Source of the DNA: Zobellella endophytica
Lineage (GTDB): Bacteria; Pseudomonadota; Gammaproteobacteria; Enterobacterales; Aeromonadaceae
DNA length: 64,000 bases
NCBI RefSeq assembly: GCF_003012775.1
Contig: NZ_PXYG01000003.1
Location: forward strand, 248,001 to 312,000
Direction of reading: 5' to 3'
This document shows, piece after piece, positions 1-10,048 of this stretch (position 1 is the first letter of the stretch; each line of letters opens with the position of its first letter). The notes under the pieces were generated by a model. It searched no databases. It saw only the letters and a program-made list of their open reading frames with translations, and was not told where the DNA came from. The position numbers and the translations under genes were made by a program.

Positions 1-97
1 CTGAAAAGGGTTGAAAGTATTCCCCACCAATATTCCTCGGGAATCCCCCAACGCATTTCGTGTTAGTGCTCGTTAACCAGGAAAGCCGTATGCTTGA

Positions 98-184
98 TGG
101 TGCCCGGAGCCGGACTTGAACCGGCACGCTGTTACCAGCGAGGGATTTTAAATCCCTTGTGTCTACCGATTTCACCATCCGGGC
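98..184 (-). tRNA. tRNA-Leu (anticodon TAA)
   Basis: The minus strand folds as an 87-nt class II tRNA with acceptor GCCCGGA pairing TCCGGGC, an encoded CCA end and a long variable arm. The anticodon loop carries TAA between GGGAT and ATCCC arms. It follows tRNA-Cys by 20 bp on the same strand, downstream of pgsA, as in the E. coli pgsA-glyW-cysT-leuZ arrangement. Confidence 0.95.
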
Positions 185-204
185 GTAGACGTACTGAGGA
201 AATT

Positions 205-278
205 TGGAGGCGCGTAGCGGAGTCGAACCGCTCTAAACGGATTTGCAATCCGCTGCATAACCGCTTTGCTAACGCGCC
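205..278 (-). tRNA. tRNA-Cys (anticodon GCA)
   Basis: A 74-nt cloverleaf on the minus strand with acceptor GGCGCGT/ACGCGCC, an encoded CCA, a T-loop GGTTCGACTCC and anticodon loop TTTGCAA (GCA). It lies between pgsA and tRNA-Leu and is probably co-transcribed with pgsA. No tRNA-Gly is visible in the 132 bp between it and pgsA, where E. coli has glyW. Confidence 0.95.
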
Positions 279-410
279 GAAAGAGGTCATTTAGATGCTG
301 AGCATTCTAATGACCGGGGCCTGCCAGTCAACTTTAATCTGGATTTTTCGATTCGTTCGCACACTTTTTATGCGCAAGGCCCCATTTTGGCAATCGGGCC
401 GGGCTGCCGG

Positions 411-959
411 TCAGCGTGCCCCGGTCAAGTCGCCCCAGGCGGCTTTCAGGTAGTCGTAGGCCGAGGCCAGGGTCAGGCCGGTGGCCACGTACAGCAGCAG
501 GTAGCTGGCCCAGATCATGTAGATGCTCTGCTGCCAGATAAGGCCGATCAGCGCCAGCATCTGGATGGTGGTCTTCCACTTGCCTATCCAGCTCACCGCC
601 ACCCGCGCGCGCTGACCGATCTCCGCCATCCATTCGCGTAGGGCCGAGATGATGATCTCCCGCCCGATCATGAACATGGCGGGAATGGTCACCAGCGGGC
701 TGCTGTAGTCTTCCACTATCAGAACCAGGGCGCTGGCCACCATCACCTTGTCGGCCACCGGATCGAGAAAGGCGCCGAAGGGCGTGCTCTGCTCGAGCTG
801 ACGGGCCAGGAAGCCGTCGAACCAGTCGGTCACCGCCGCCAGGGTGAATACCGCCGCCGCCCAGAAATAGGCCCAGTCGAACGGCAGATAGAACAGAACG
901 ATAAAAACCGGGATCAGCAGGAGTCGGAAAAAAGTCAGGGAATTAGGGACGTTTATCAT
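411..959 (-). CDS. pgsA: CDP-diacylglycerol--glycerol-3-phosphate 3-phosphatidyltransferase
   Basis: This 182-residue integral membrane enzyme makes phosphatidylglycerol phosphate from CDP-diacylglycerol and glycerol-3-phosphate, the committed step to phosphatidylglycerol and cardiolipin. The CDP-alcohol phosphotransferase motif DG-x2-AR-x8-G-x3-D-x3-D is complete at about residues 48-70 (D48, G49, A52, R53, G62, D66, D70). Several hydrophobic segments surround it, and the length equals the E. coli protein. It starts with ATG. It sits about 50 bp downstream of uvrC, with tRNA-Cys and tRNA-Leu following, a syntenic group of enteric and related bacteria. The identification is secure. Confidence 0.97.
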   Translation of the reverse strand: MINVPNSLTFFRLLLIPVFIVLFYLPFDWAYFWAAAVFTLAAVTDWFDGFLARQLEQSTPFGAFLDPVADKVMVASALVLIVEDYSSPLVTIPAMFMIGREIIISALREWMAEIGQRARVAVSWIGKWKTTIQMLALIGLIWQQSIYMIWASYLLLYVATGLTLASAYDYLKAAWGDLTGAR

Positions 960-1007
960 TGTTATTCAAGCCATAGGATGATGCTGTTACATGGTGCATG
1001 ATGAATC

Positions 1008-2837
1008 TCAGTGATGCAACGCATCATGTATTTTTTCTGCCAGCGCTTCGCTGATCCCCGGCACCTTGGCCAGTTCGTCCACGCTGGCCCGTTGCACCTC
1101 CTGCAGGCCACCCAGGTATTTCAACAACGCCTGGCGGCGCTTGGCTCCCACCCCGGGAATCGACTCCAGGGTGCTGGTGGTGCGTACCTTGCCCCGCTGG
1201 GCCCGGTGCCCGGTAATGGCGAAACGGTGGGATTCGTCGCGGATGTGCTGGATCAGGTGCAGCGCCGGCAGGTCGGCGGGCAAATGCCGCTCTTGGTGGC
1301 TGCCGCCCATGACGAGCGTCTCCAGCCCCGGCTTGCGGGTCACGCCCTTGGCCACGCCAACAAGCAGCGGCTTGCACGGGCTGTCCGCCAGTTCCCGGGC
1401 CACCACCTCTTCCGCCCGGGCCAGTTGGCCCAGGCCGCCGTCGATAAACAGCAGGTCGGGCAGCTTGTCCACATCGGCCTGGCGGAAACGCCGACTCAGC
1501 GCCTGCTCCATGGCGGCGTAGTCGTCGCCGGGGGTGATGCCGCCGATGTTGAAGCGGCGGTATTCGCTTTTCAGCGGCCCGTCCTGGTTGAACACCACGC
1601 AGGAGGCCACCGTCTTTTCCCCCATGGTATGGGAGATGTCGAAACATTCCATGCGGCCGATGTCGGTGACCGCCAGTACTTCTTCCAGCTGCTTGAGCCG
1701 CTGGCGCTGGGTGCTCTTGTGGGCCAGCCGGCTGGCCAGGGCGCTCTGGGCGTTGGTTTGCGCCAGCTTGATAAAGCGGGCCCGCTCGGCACGCAGCCGG
1801 CTGCGCAGCTTCACCCGCCGCTGGTAATGCTGGCTCAGGGTATCGCTCAGCACTTCCTCATCGGGCAGGCTGCGGTCGAGCAGGATTTCGGCGGGGGCTT
1901 CCCGGCCGCCGATACCGGACAGGTAAAACTGCAGCACGAAGCTCTGCAGAATCTCTTCCGGATCCGTGTCCGGCGGCATCCTGGGGAAATAGCTGCGGCT
2001 GCCCAGCACCTTGCCCTGGCGGATGAACAGCACCTGCACGCAGGCCAGGCTGCGCTCGGCGGCCAGGCCGATCACGTCCAGGTCGTCCAGCACCTTGCCG
2101 CTGACGAACTGCTGCTCCTGCATCCGGCGCAACGCCTGCAACTGGTCGCGAAAGCGCGCCGCCTCCTCGAAGCGCAGCGCCTGGCTGGCCTGCTCCATGC
2201 TGTCCGCCAGATCGGTCAGCACCTGCTGGTTCTTGCCCTGCAGGAACAGCCGGGCCAGCTGCACCTGGTGGGCGTATTCCTCGTCGCTGACCAGGCCGGC
2301 CACGCAGGGGCCGGCACAGCGCTTGAGCTGGTACATCAGACAGGGCCGGGAGCGGTTGGCGTAAACCCCGTCCTCGCACTGGCGCACCGGAAACAGCTTC
2401 TGCATCAGGTGCAGGCTGTCGCGCACCGCCACCCCGCTGGGATAGGGGCCGAAGTATTCGCCCTTGTGCTTGCGCGGCCCGCGGTGGATGCCGATGCGGG
2501 GATGACGGTGATCGGTGATGATGATGTAGGGGTAGGACTTGTCGTCCCGCAGCAGCACGTTGTAGCGCGGCAGGTGCTGTTTGATCAGGTTGTGCTCGAG
2601 GATCAGCGCCTCGGTTTCGGTGTGGGTCACCGTCACCTGCACATCGGCAATCTGGCGCACCAGGGCGCGGGTCTTCTCGCCGCTGACGTTGCCGCGGAAA
2701 TAGGAAGACAGCCGCTTCTTCAGGTTTTTCGCCTTGCCCACGTAGATCACCTCCCCGGCGGCGTCATGCATCAGATACACGCCGGGTTGCTCGGTCACCA
2801 CCTTGAGAAAGGCTTTGGCATCGAAGGAGGGGTTCAT
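1008..2837 (-). CDS. uvrC: Excinuclease ABC subunit C
   Basis: UvrC (609 aa) makes both incisions flanking a lesion in nucleotide excision repair after loading by UvrB. Residues ~19-95 form the GIY-YIG nuclease domain (GVYLM, then [12 protein letters not shown]), which makes the 3' cut. A UVR (UvrB-interacting) motif lies near residues 200-235. A cysteine cluster ([13 protein letters not shown]) follows the first domain. The RNase H-like 5' nuclease domain contains ECFDISH and LLFIDGG. Tandem helix-hairpin-helix motifs occupy the C-terminus ([13 protein letters not shown] and [12 protein letters not shown]). It begins 6 bp after uvrY on the same strand, the conserved uvrY-uvrC pair. Confidence 0.98.
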   Translation of the reverse strand: MNPSFDAKAFLKVVTEQPGVYLMHDAAGEVIYVGKAKNLKKRLSSYFRGNVSGEKTRALVRQIADVQVTVTHTETEALILEHNLIKQHLPRYNVLLRDDKSYPYIIITDHRHPRIGIHRGPRKHKGEYFGPYPSGVAVRDSLHLMQKLFPVRQCEDGVYANRSRPCLMYQLKRCAGPCVAGLVSDEEYAHQVQLARLFLQGKNQQVLTDLADSMEQASQALRFEEAARFRDQLQALRRMQEQQFVSGKVLDDLDVIGLAAERSLACVQVLFIRQGKVLGSRSYFPRMPPDTDPEEILQSFVLQFYLSGIGGREAPAEILLDRSLPDEEVLSDTLSQHYQRRVKLRSRLRAERARFIKLAQTNAQSALASRLAHKSTQRQRLKQLEEVLAVTDIGRMECFDISHTMGEKTVASCVVFNQDGPLKSEYRRFNIGGITPGDDYAAMEQALSRRFRQADVDKLPDLLFIDGGLGQLARAEEVVARELADSPCKPLLVGVAKGVTRKPGLETLVMGGSHQERHLPADLPALHLIQHIRDESHRFAITGHRAQRGKVRTTSTLESIPGVGAKRRQALLKYLGGLQEVQRASVDELAKVPGISEALAEKIHDALHH

Positions 2838-2843
2838 GGACCC

Positions 2844-3485
2844 TTAGATTTTTTCCGCGTCCAGCATGCCGTAGCGGATCGCCAGGTGGGTCAGCTCGAC
2901 GTCGCCGTTGATGTTGAGCTTGCTGAACAACCGGTAGCGATAGCTGTTGACCGTTTTCGGGCTCAGGTTGAGCTGCTCGGAAATGTCGGTCACCCGCTGC
3001 CCCTTGGTGATCATCAGCATGATCTGCAGCTCCCGCTCGGACAGTTGCTTGAACGGGTTTTCCTCGTTGGAAAACTGGCTCAGCGCCATGCGCTGGGCGA
3101 TTTCCGGCGAGATGTAACGCTGGCCGCTGTTGACCAGGCGAATGGCGTTGATCATTTCTTCCGGCCCGGCGCCCTTGGTCAGGTAGCCGGCGGCCCCCGC
3201 CTGCATCACCTTGGTCGGAAAGGGGTTTTCGGTGTGGATGGTTAACACGATGATCTTCACATCCGGGTTGAAGCGCAAGATCTTGCGGGTGGCTTCCAGG
3301 CCGCCGATACCCGGCATGTTCATATCCATCAGGATGACGTCGGGGTGGTGTTCCCGGCACCATTGCACGGCCTCTTCGCCGCTCTTGGCCTCCCCCACCA
3401 CCTTCATTCCCTTGACGTCTTCTAGTATGCGTCGGATCCCTGTGCGCACTAACTCATGGTCATCAACCAGGAATACGTTAATCAA
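2844..3485 (-). CDS. uvrY: BarA/UvrY two-component response regulator (GacA/SirA family)
   Basis: A 213-residue response regulator. The receiver domain has acidic residues D8/D9 and phospho-acceptor D54 (VILMDMNMPG); the C-terminal LuxR-type helix-turn-helix spans about residues 147-190 (LSERELQIML, then SPKTVNSYRYRLFSKL). In relatives it is phosphorylated by BarA and activates csr small RNAs, controlling carbon storage, motility and biofilm. I place the start at the TTG encoding the first residue of MINVFLVDDHEL. It has GGAG 8 nt upstream and matches the family length (E. coli 218 aa). The open frame extends further upstream without family similarity. It is followed directly by uvrC. Confidence 0.95.
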   Translation of the reverse strand: MINVFLVDDHELVRTGIRRILEDVKGMKVVGEAKSGEEAVQWCREHHPDVILMDMNMPGIGGLEATRKILRFNPDVKIIVLTIHTENPFPTKVMQAGAAGYLTKGAGPEEMINAIRLVNSGQRYISPEIAQRMALSQFSNEENPFKQLSERELQIMLMITKGQRVTDISEQLNLSPKTVNSYRYRLFSKLNINGDVELTHLAIRYGMLDAEKI

Positions 3486-3666
3486 AAGATGTTCTCCGAC
3501 TGCTGTAGCCTGCGTAGCGTAAAACACGTTCCCGAAGTCGGCATCATAGCGGAAGATGCAGGCGGATAAAACCGCTCGCCAACCGGGGCACACTTTAGTA
3601 TCAAATCAAGTACATATTGGCAACATAAAGACCGTTTGTCTGGCGGGAATCTCTCAAAAACAAGAT

Positions 3667-3686
3667 AAAAGGCGCCGAAGCGCCTT
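3667..3686 (-). terminator. Intrinsic terminator of ppiD
   Basis: AAGGCGC-TTCG-GCGCCTT hairpin read on the minus strand just after the ppiD stop, followed by TTTATCTTGTTTTT. It separates ppiD from uvrY. Confidence 0.8.
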
Positions 3687-3691
3687 GATTG

Positions 3692-5590
3692 TCAGAACTC
3701 CTCGGCCAGGGTGGGCAGGTTGCGGTACTCGATATCGGCGGCGGCCTTCAGCGCCTGGATCAGGCTCTGGTATTCCCGCTGTCCCTGAATGCCGCTCTGG
3801 CCTTCGCGGATCTGGGCCAGTTGCTCGGACGGCTCGGCCGGGGTGGACACCCGGTTCAGCTTCAGCACCGCCTGATCGCCATTGGCCAAGGGCACGATGC
3901 GCAGGCTCGGCTGCTCGCCGGGGCTGGCCATGGCGAACAGGGCATTGAGCAGCTCGGGCTCAAGCTCGCGGGTTTCGCGGGAAACGCCGTTCAGCGTTTC
4001 CACGCTCAGCGCCTGCTCAGACAGCCACTGCCCCTGCTCGCCCTCGCTCCAGGCCTGCTGCAGCGCCTGGGCGGACTCGGCCGCCAGCGTCTCGGCCCTG
4101 GCGGCGGCGGCCAGCTCCAGCGCCAGCTCCTCGACCTCGGCAAAATCGCGCACCGCGGCGGGCCTGTGCTCGATCACATGGATGACGGCGGCCTTGTTGT
4201 CCCCCAGTTCAATCAGATCCGAGTTCATGCCCTGCTCCCGCAGGCGCTCGGAGAAGGCCTCGGACAGCAGGCGCGGATCATTGATGGCGGCCGGCGCCTC
4301 TACGGCGGAGAAGTAATCGGTGGACTGGATCTCCAGCCCCAGCTCCTGGGCCGCCATGTCCAGCGAGTCGGGAAACTCGAAAGCCAGCTCGGCCAGGCGC
4401 TGTTCCTGCTCGTAGAAGGCGTTGGCGGCCTGCTCCCGGGCCAGGCGCTCGGCGATGGCGTCACGCACCTCGGCCAGCGGCCGGGTCTGCCCGGGCCGGA
4501 CGTCCAGCAAGGTGATCAGGTGCAGGCCGAATTCGCTCTCCACCACCTCGGACACCTCGCCCACTTCGTCCAGGGCGAAGGCCGCGGAGTCGAAGGCCGG
4601 ATCCATGGTGCCCTGCTCCATCCACTCCAGCTCGCCGCCGTTGCCGCCGGAGAACACATCGTCCGATTCACTCTCCGCCAACGCGGCGAACGACTCGCCG
4701 GCGGCCAGGCGATCGGCAATGGCCTGGATTTTCTGCCTCGCCTCGTCCCCCTTGTTGACCATGATATGAGCCAGCTTGCGCTGCTCGGGCTGGCTGTAGC
4801 TCGCCTGGTTAGCCTGGTAATAGGCCTCAATCGCCTGCTCGTCGATCTCGTCGCCGGAGAGGGCGCCCGCATCCAGCAGCAGGTAGTTGATCTTCACCTG
4901 CTCGGGGCGCTGGAAGCGCTCGGGATGCTGCTGATAGTAGGCCTGGGCATCGTCGCTGCTCGGCTCGACCCGGGCGATGAAATCGGCCAGGGGCAGGCGC
5001 ACCAGCTCGGCGTCCCGCTGCTGGCGGCTCAGCCGATCCAGCCAGCCGGCTTCCGCTTCCAGGGTGAAGCTGGATCCCACCAGGGCATTGAGCAGCAGTT
5101 GCCGGCTGATGTCCTGGCGCACGCTGTCACGCAGTTGCTCGGCGCTGAGGCCGCTACGGGCCAGCAGTTGCAGGTAGCGGTCGTTGTCGAACCGGCCGTC
5201 CTGCTGGAACTCCGGCAGGGCGCGGATGGCGTTGCGCACCTGCTCATCGCTGGCGCGCAGGCCCAGTTCCTGCACCTTCTGATCGAGCAGCCGCTGCTCC
5301 ACCATCTGCTCCAGCACGGAGCGACGGATCTGCGCCACATACTGGGGATCCCCCAGCAACTGGCTGAACTGGGTGCCCAGCTGGTTTTCCAACCGGGCCC
5401 GCTCGTTGCGGTAGGCGTTTTCCAGCGCCTGGGCGCTGATCTCGTCGCCGTTGACCACGGCCGCCACTTCCTGCGCCGGCCGGGAGACATAGCTGCCCAC
5501 CCCGGCCAGGGCGAAGGATAAGATAATCAGTACGAGGATGACTTTGGAGACGGTGCTTTGGGCTCCCGCTCTTAGCTTGTCAAAAAACAT
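3692..5590 (-). CDS. ppiD: Periplasmic folding chaperone / peptidyl-prolyl isomerase PpiD
   Basis: A 632-residue inner-membrane-anchored periplasmic chaperone that works at the exit of the Sec translocon. One N-terminal transmembrane helix (about residues 16-35) precedes a SurA-N-like helical chaperone domain. A parvulin-type rotamase domain lies mid-protein (RKLAHIMVNKG through FGLHLITLLDVRPGQ), followed by a C-terminal chaperone region. Length is close to E. coli PpiD (623 aa). It lies downstream of hupB on the same strand, the usual lon-hupB-ppiD order, with a terminator on either side suggesting its own transcript. Confidence 0.95.
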   Translation of the reverse strand: MFFDKLRAGAQSTVSKVILVLIILSFALAGVGSYVSRPAQEVAAVVNGDEISAQALENAYRNERARLENQLGTQFSQLLGDPQYVAQIRRSVLEQMVEQRLLDQKVQELGLRASDEQVRNAIRALPEFQQDGRFDNDRYLQLLARSGLSAEQLRDSVRQDISRQLLLNALVGSSFTLEAEAGWLDRLSRQQRDAELVRLPLADFIARVEPSSDDAQAYYQQHPERFQRPEQVKINYLLLDAGALSGDEIDEQAIEAYYQANQASYSQPEQRKLAHIMVNKGDEARQKIQAIADRLAAGESFAALAESESDDVFSGGNGGELEWMEQGTMDPAFDSAAFALDEVGEVSEVVESEFGLHLITLLDVRPGQTRPLAEVRDAIAERLAREQAANAFYEQEQRLAELAFEFPDSLDMAAQELGLEIQSTDYFSAVEAPAAINDPRLLSEAFSERLREQGMNSDLIELGDNKAAVIHVIEHRPAAVRDFAEVEELALELAAAARAETLAAESAQALQQAWSEGEQGQWLSEQALSVETLNGVSRETRELEPELLNALFAMASPGEQPSLRIVPLANGDQAVLKLNRVSTPAEPSEQLAQIREGQSGIQGQREYQSLIQALKAAADIEYRNLPTLAEEF

Positions 5591-5632
5591 AAAGTGTCGT
5601 TGCTCCCGATAGACGGTCGTGCCGCCTTATCC

Positions 5633-5660
5633 GAAAAAAAAGCGCACCTCGAGATGCGCC
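5633..5660 (-). terminator. Intrinsic terminator of hupB
   Basis: GCGCA-TCTCGAGG-TGCGC hairpin on the minus strand followed by eight T residues, 50 bp after the hupB stop. Confidence 0.85.
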
Positions 5661-5708
5661 CTGTTCGGATCATGACCTGCTGGACCCGAAGTCCAAGTAA
5701 GGGGTCGC

Positions 5709-5981
5709 TTAGTTGACGGCGTCTTTCAGCGCTTTGCCGGCCTTGAACGCCGGGGTCTTGGCGGCGGCGATCTCGATGGCGGCGCCGGTTTGCGGGTTGC
5801 GGCCGGTGCGGGCGGCACGCTCGCGCACCTCGAAGGTACCGAAGCCCACCAGAGACACGGACTCGCCTTCTTTCAGAGAATCGGAGATCGCATCCACGAA
5901 GGCGTCCAGAGCACGGCCGGCGGCGGCTTTGGTGATGTCGGCGCCGTCGGCGATTTTATCGATCAGTTGAGATTTATTCAC
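5709..5981 (-). CDS. hupB: DNA-binding protein HU-beta
   Basis: A 90-residue histone-like nucleoid protein that bends and compacts DNA as a dimer. The HU/IHF signature is present at residues 46-65 ([20 protein letters not shown]), and the C-terminus ends in KALKDAVN as in E. coli HupB. I chose the GTG start (product [10 protein letters not shown]). AAGGGG lies 7 nt upstream of it, whereas the ATG two codons earlier is only 1 nt from that ribosome site. It sits between lon and ppiD, the conserved position, and has its own terminator. Confidence 0.96.
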   Translation of the reverse strand: MNKSQLIDKIADGADITKAAAGRALDAFVDAISDSLKEGESVSLVGFGTFEVRERAARTGRNPQTGAAIEIAAAKTPAFKAGKALKDAVN

Positions 5982-6197
5982 AGTCATTCCCCTTGTCGTT
6001 ATTTTTGCGTTGGTCTGATGACGCAACCCTAACCTGATATCGTTATTTGGTTGAAAGCCGGGTTCTGGCCCGGCCGTTTGTCTCGTATCGGAGGCGGCAT
6101 ATTCCCCGCCGCGCCCCGGGTCAGATGAAATCCACCCAAGGCTACTGCGAGTCATGGCCGCTGACAAGCCTGAAACCGTGACTTGGGCGCAAAAAGC

Positions 6198-8549
6198 CTA
6201 AGCCGATGCGACAGAAAAGCCTTCCGGCGGCTGTTCCAGCGCCAGCTCCAGCACTTCCTCTATCCAGCGCACCGGATGGATCTCCAGATCCTGCTTCACG
6301 TTGGCCGGAATTTCTTCCAGATCCCGCTCGTTCTCCTTGGGGATCAGCACCCGCTTGATGCCGCCGCGGTGGGCCGCCAGCAGCTTCTCCTTGAGGCCAC
6401 CGATAGGCAGTACTTCGCCGCGCAGGGTGATCTCGCCGGTCATGGCCACGTCGGCCCGCACCGGGTTACCGGTCAGGCTGGACACCAGGGCGGTGCACAT
6501 GGCGATACCGGCACTGGGGCCGTCCTTGGGGGTGGCGCCTTCCGGCACGTGCACATGGATGTCGCGCTTCTCGTGAAAGTCAGCGTTGATGCGCCATTTT
6601 TCCGCCCGGGAGCGCACCACCGTCATCGCCGCCTGGATGGATTCCTGCATCACGTCGCCGAGCGAGCCGGTATAGGTGAGCTTGCCCTTGCCGGCCACGT
6701 TGGCCACTTCGATGGTCAGCAGGTCGCCGCCCACCTCGGTCCAGGCCAGGCCGGTCACCTGCCCCACCTGGTTGTGATCTTCCGCCTTGCCGTAGTCGAA
6801 GCGGTGCACGCCCAGGTAGTTCTTCAAGTTGTCCTGGTTGATCACCACCTGCTTGAGATCCTTGTTAAGCAGTATCTCCTTCACCGCCTTGCGGCACAGC
6901 TTGGAGATTTCCCGCTCCAGGCTGCGCACCCCGGCTTCCCGGGTGTAGTAGCGGATAATGCCGATGATGGCCGAGTCTTCCACCACCACTTCATTTTCCT
7001 TCAGGCCGTTGCGGCTGATCTGTTTGGACAGCAGGTGGCGCTTGGCGATGTTGAGCTTCTCGTCCTCGGTGTAGCCGGACAGCCGGATCACCTCCATCCG
7101 GTCGAGCAGCGGACCCGGAATGTGCATGGAGTTGGAGGTAGCCACGAACATCACGTCGGACAGATCGTAGTCCACCTCCAAGTAATGGTCGTTGAAGCTG
7201 TGGTTCTGCTCCGGATCCAGCACCTCCAGCAGGGCCGAGGCCGGATCGCCACGCATGTCGGAGGACATCTTGTCGATTTCGTCCAGCAGGAACAGCGGGT
7301 TGCGCACCCCGACCTTGGCCATTTTCTGGATCAGCTTGCCGGGCATGGAGCCGATATAGGTACGGCGGTGGCCGCGGATTTCCGCCTCGTCCCGTACCCC
7401 GCCGAGCGCCATACGCACATACTTGCGGCCGGTGGCCCTGGCGATGGACTGACCGAGGGAGGTCTTGCCCACCCCGGGCGGGCCCACCAGGCACAGGATG
7501 GGACCTTTCAGCTTGTTGATCCGGCTCTGCACCGCCAGGTATTCGATGATGCGTTCCTTGACCTTTTCCAGGCCGTAGTGATCGGCGTCCAGGGTTTCCT
7601 CGGCCTTGGCCAGGTCTTTCTTCACCTTGGAGCGCTTCTTCCAGGGCACCGAGATCATCCAGTCGATATAGCCGCGCACCACCGTGGCTTCCGCCGACAT
7701 CGGCGACATCATCTTCAGCTTGGCCAGCTCCGCCTCGGTTTTCTGCCGGGCTTCGTCGGTCATGCCGGCCTCTTCGATTTTCTGTTGCAGCGCTTCGAAT
7801 TCGTCGGGCACGTCGTCCAGCTCACCCAGCTCTTTCTGGATGGCCTTCATCTGTTCGTTGAGATAGTACTCGCGCTGGCTCTTTTCCATCTGCTTCTTGA
7901 CCCGGGCGCGGATGCGGCGCTCGACCTGCAGCAGATCGATCTCCGACTCCATCATCGCCATCAGGTACTCCAGGCGCTCGCCCACCTGGGCGATTTCCAG
8001 CACCTTCTGCTTGTCTTCCAGCTTGAGCGGCATGTGGGCCGCCATGGTGTCGGCCAGGCGCGCCGCGTCCTCAATGGCGGACAGGGAGGTCAGCACCTCG
8101 GGCGGGATCTTCTTGTTGAGCTTGATGTAGCCTTCAAACTGGGTGATGGCCGAACGCACCAGCACTTCCTGCTCGCGCTCGTCCAGCGGCTCGGTGGCCA
8201 GGTACTGGGCCTCGGCCACGAAGTAGCCGTCGTGCTCGCGCAACTGCTCCAGCCGGGCCCGCTGGCCCCCTTCCACCAGCACCTTGACGGTGCCGTCGGG
8301 CAGCTTGAGCAGCTGCAGCACGTTGGCCACGGTGCCGACCTGGTAGAGGTCATCGGCCCCAGGATCATCGGTCGAGGCATCTTTCTGCGCGATCAGCAGC
8401 ACCTTCTTGTCCTGCTCCATGGCCGCTTCCAGGCAGCGGATGGACTTTTCCCGTCCCACGAACAGCGGGATCACCATATGGGGATACACAACCACGTCAC
8501 GGAGAGGCAGGACGGGGGTTTCGATGCGTTCGGAACGCTCTAGGGTCAT
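6198..8549 (-). CDS. lon: ATP-dependent protease La
   Basis: Lon (783 aa) is a soluble AAA+ serine protease that degrades misfolded and short-lived regulatory proteins. The N-terminal substrate-binding domain (begins [12 protein letters not shown]) precedes the AAA+ module with Walker [10 protein letters not shown] and Walker B LFLLDEID. The C-terminal protease domain has the catalytic Ser in [11 protein letters not shown] and a downstream Lys (GLKEKLLAA region). Length matches E. coli (784). The ATG start has GAGAGGA just upstream. The frame continues upstream to a TTG that I reject. A heat-shock-type promoter lies 45-75 bp upstream. Confidence 0.98.
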   Translation of the reverse strand: MTLERSERIETPVLPLRDVVVYPHMVIPLFVGREKSIRCLEAAMEQDKKVLLIAQKDASTDDPGADDLYQVGTVANVLQLLKLPDGTVKVLVEGGQRARLEQLREHDGYFVAEAQYLATEPLDEREQEVLVRSAITQFEGYIKLNKKIPPEVLTSLSAIEDAARLADTMAAHMPLKLEDKQKVLEIAQVGERLEYLMAMMESEIDLLQVERRIRARVKKQMEKSQREYYLNEQMKAIQKELGELDDVPDEFEALQQKIEEAGMTDEARQKTEAELAKLKMMSPMSAEATVVRGYIDWMISVPWKKRSKVKKDLAKAEETLDADHYGLEKVKERIIEYLAVQSRINKLKGPILCLVGPPGVGKTSLGQSIARATGRKYVRMALGGVRDEAEIRGHRRTYIGSMPGKLIQKMAKVGVRNPLFLLDEIDKMSSDMRGDPASALLEVLDPEQNHSFNDHYLEVDYDLSDVMFVATSNSMHIPGPLLDRMEVIRLSGYTEDEKLNIAKRHLLSKQISRNGLKENEVVVEDSAIIGIIRYYTREAGVRSLEREISKLCRKAVKEILLNKDLKQVVINQDNLKNYLGVHRFDYGKAEDHNQVGQVTGLAWTEVGGDLLTIEVANVAGKGKLTYTGSLGDVMQESIQAAMTVVRSRAEKWRINADFHEKRDIHVHVPEGATPKDGPSAGIAMCTALVSSLTGNPVRADVAMTGEITLRGEVLPIGGLKEKLLAAHRGGIKRVLIPKENERDLEEIPANVKQDLEIHPVRWIEEVLELALEQPPEGFSVASA

Positions 8550-8593
8550 AGTGTCCTCTCGGCTTGAATGCAATTTATTAGCGCTTGGGCAGT

Positions 8594-8620
8594 ATATGGG
8601 GGCGGGATCGCAAGATTCAA
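8594..8620 (-). promoter_or_regulatory. Candidate sigma-32 (heat-shock) promoter for lon
   Basis: Read on the minus strand, TTGAAT, a 13-nt gap and CCCCATAT lie about 45 nt upstream of the lon ATG. The known sigma-32 consensus is CTTGAAA-N11-17-CCCCATnT, so the -10 matches perfectly and the -35 well. E. coli lon is a heat-shock gene, which supports the reading. Confidence 0.7.
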
Positions 8621-8641
8621 TCGCCGCGGGCGGAAAAACAG

Positions 8642-8665
8642 AAAAAGGGGCCTAAAGCCCCTTTT
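8642..8665 (-). terminator. Intrinsic terminator of clpX
   Basis: AAAAGGGGC-TTTAG-GCCCCTTTTT hairpin on the minus strand, 22 bp past the clpX stop. It isolates the clpPX unit from lon. Confidence 0.85.
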
Positions 8666-8687
8666 GACTGTTCAAAAATAGCCCGCC

Positions 8688-9968
8688 TCAGTCGCCGGAA
8701 GCGGCCTGGGCTTCCCCTTTCTGGTAGATGAGAATGGGGTCGGACTCGCCCTTGATCACGGTTTCGTCGATCACCACCTTGGCCACGTCGTCCACCGAGG
8801 GCAGATCGTACATGGTGTTGAGCAGCACGCCTTCCACGATGGAACGCAGGCCGCGCGCGCCGGTCTTGCGCTCCATCGCCTTGCGGGCAATGGCGCGCAG
8901 GGCGTCGTCACGGAACTCCAGTTCCACGTCCTCGAGCGAGAACAGCGCCGCATACTGCTTGGTGAGCGCGTTCTTGGGCTCGGACAGGATCTGCACCAGG
9001 GCGTCTTCATCCAGCTCGGTGAGCGTGGCCACCACCGGCAGGCGACCGATGAACTCGGGGATCAGGCCGTATTTGACCAGGTCCTCGGGCTCGACCCGGG
9101 TAAAGATCTCGCTCAGGGTGGCCTTGTTGCTCTTGGTTTTCACCTCGGCGCCGAAACCGATGCCGGTGCCCTTGTCCATGCGCTGCTCGATCACCTTGTC
9201 CAGGCCGGCGAAGGCGCCGCCGCAGATAAACAGGATCTTGGAGGTATCCACCTGCAGGAACTCCTGCTGGGGATGCTTGCGCCCGCCCTGGGGCGGTACC
9301 GAGGCCACGGTGCCCTCGATCAGTTTCAGCAAGGCCTGCTGTACCCCTTCACCGGACACGTCCCGGGTGATGGAGGGGTTGTCGGACTTACGGGAAATCT
9401 TGTCGATTTCATCGATGTAGACGATGCCGCGCTGGGCCTTCTCCACGTCGTAGTCGCACTTCTGCAGCAGCTTCTGGATGATGTTCTCCACGTCCTCGCC
9501 CACGTAACCGGCTTCGGTCAGGGTGGTGGCGTCGGCCATGGTGAAGGGCACATCCAGCAGCCGGGCCAGGGTTTCGGCCAGCAGGGTCTTGCCCGAGCCG
9601 GTGGGACCGATCAGCAGGATGTTGGACTTGCCGAGCTCGACGCCGTCGGTAGAGCCGGCGTTGCGCAGCCGCTTGTAGTGGTTGTACACCGCCACCGCCA
9701 GCACTTTCTTGGCGTGGTCCTGACCGATGACATAGTCATCCAGGTGAGCGCGGATCTCATGGGGCGTCGGCAGGGCACTGCCTTCACGCTTGGGTGAAAT
9801 ATCCTTGATCTCTTCCCGGATGATGTCTTCGCACAGCTCGACACACTCGTCACAAATATAGACGGAAGGGCCTGCGATGAGCTTACGCACTTCATGTTGG
9901 CTTTTACCGCAAAAAGAACAGTACAGCAGCTTGCCGCCATCCCCTTCGCCCCTGCGTTTATCTGTCAT
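8688..9968 (-). CDS. clpX: ATP-dependent Clp protease ATP-binding subunit ClpX
   Basis: ClpX (426 aa) is the hexameric AAA+ unfoldase that recognises tagged substrates such as ssrA-tagged proteins and feeds ClpP. The N-terminal zinc-binding domain has C17/C20 and C39/C42. Walker A is GPTGSGKT (121-128), Walker B is IVYIDEID (183-190), and the pore loop GYVG is at 155-158. The ClpP-docking loop is visible as GIGFGAE. It starts at ATG 80 bp downstream of clpP and ends with a strong terminator. Length matches E. coli (424). Confidence 0.98.
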   Translation of the reverse strand: MTDKRRGEGDGGKLLYCSFCGKSQHEVRKLIAGPSVYICDECVELCEDIIREEIKDISPKREGSALPTPHEIRAHLDDYVIGQDHAKKVLAVAVYNHYKRLRNAGSTDGVELGKSNILLIGPTGSGKTLLAETLARLLDVPFTMADATTLTEAGYVGEDVENIIQKLLQKCDYDVEKAQRGIVYIDEIDKISRKSDNPSITRDVSGEGVQQALLKLIEGTVASVPPQGGRKHPQQEFLQVDTSKILFICGGAFAGLDKVIEQRMDKGTGIGFGAEVKTKSNKATLSEIFTRVEPEDLVKYGLIPEFIGRLPVVATLTELDEDALVQILSEPKNALTKQYAALFSLEDVELEFRDDALRAIARKAMERKTGARGLRSIVEGVLLNTMYDLPSVDDVAKVVIDETVIKGESDPILIYQKGEAQAASGD

Positions 9969-10048
9969 TCAGTCACCTCTTATGCGTACAGGCTGCGGAG
10001 CGCTTGCAACTCTCACTAATGAGTGTACAGCACCCCACCCCGCTTTGC

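Noticed and set aside
1011-3245. 744-codon plus-strand open frame over uvrC and uvrY
   Set aside because: It is antisense to two secure genes, has a low-complexity HQLGAV-rich composition typical of shadow frames in GC-rich DNA, and shows no domain.
2844-3593. Longer uvrY product starting upstream of the TTG
   Set aside because: The extra N-terminal residues match nothing in the family, while the TTG has a ribosome site and aligned start.
6183-8543. 786-codon plus-strand open frame opposite lon
   Set aside because: Antisense shadow of lon; composition dominated by His/Leu/Gly/Val with no recognisable motif.
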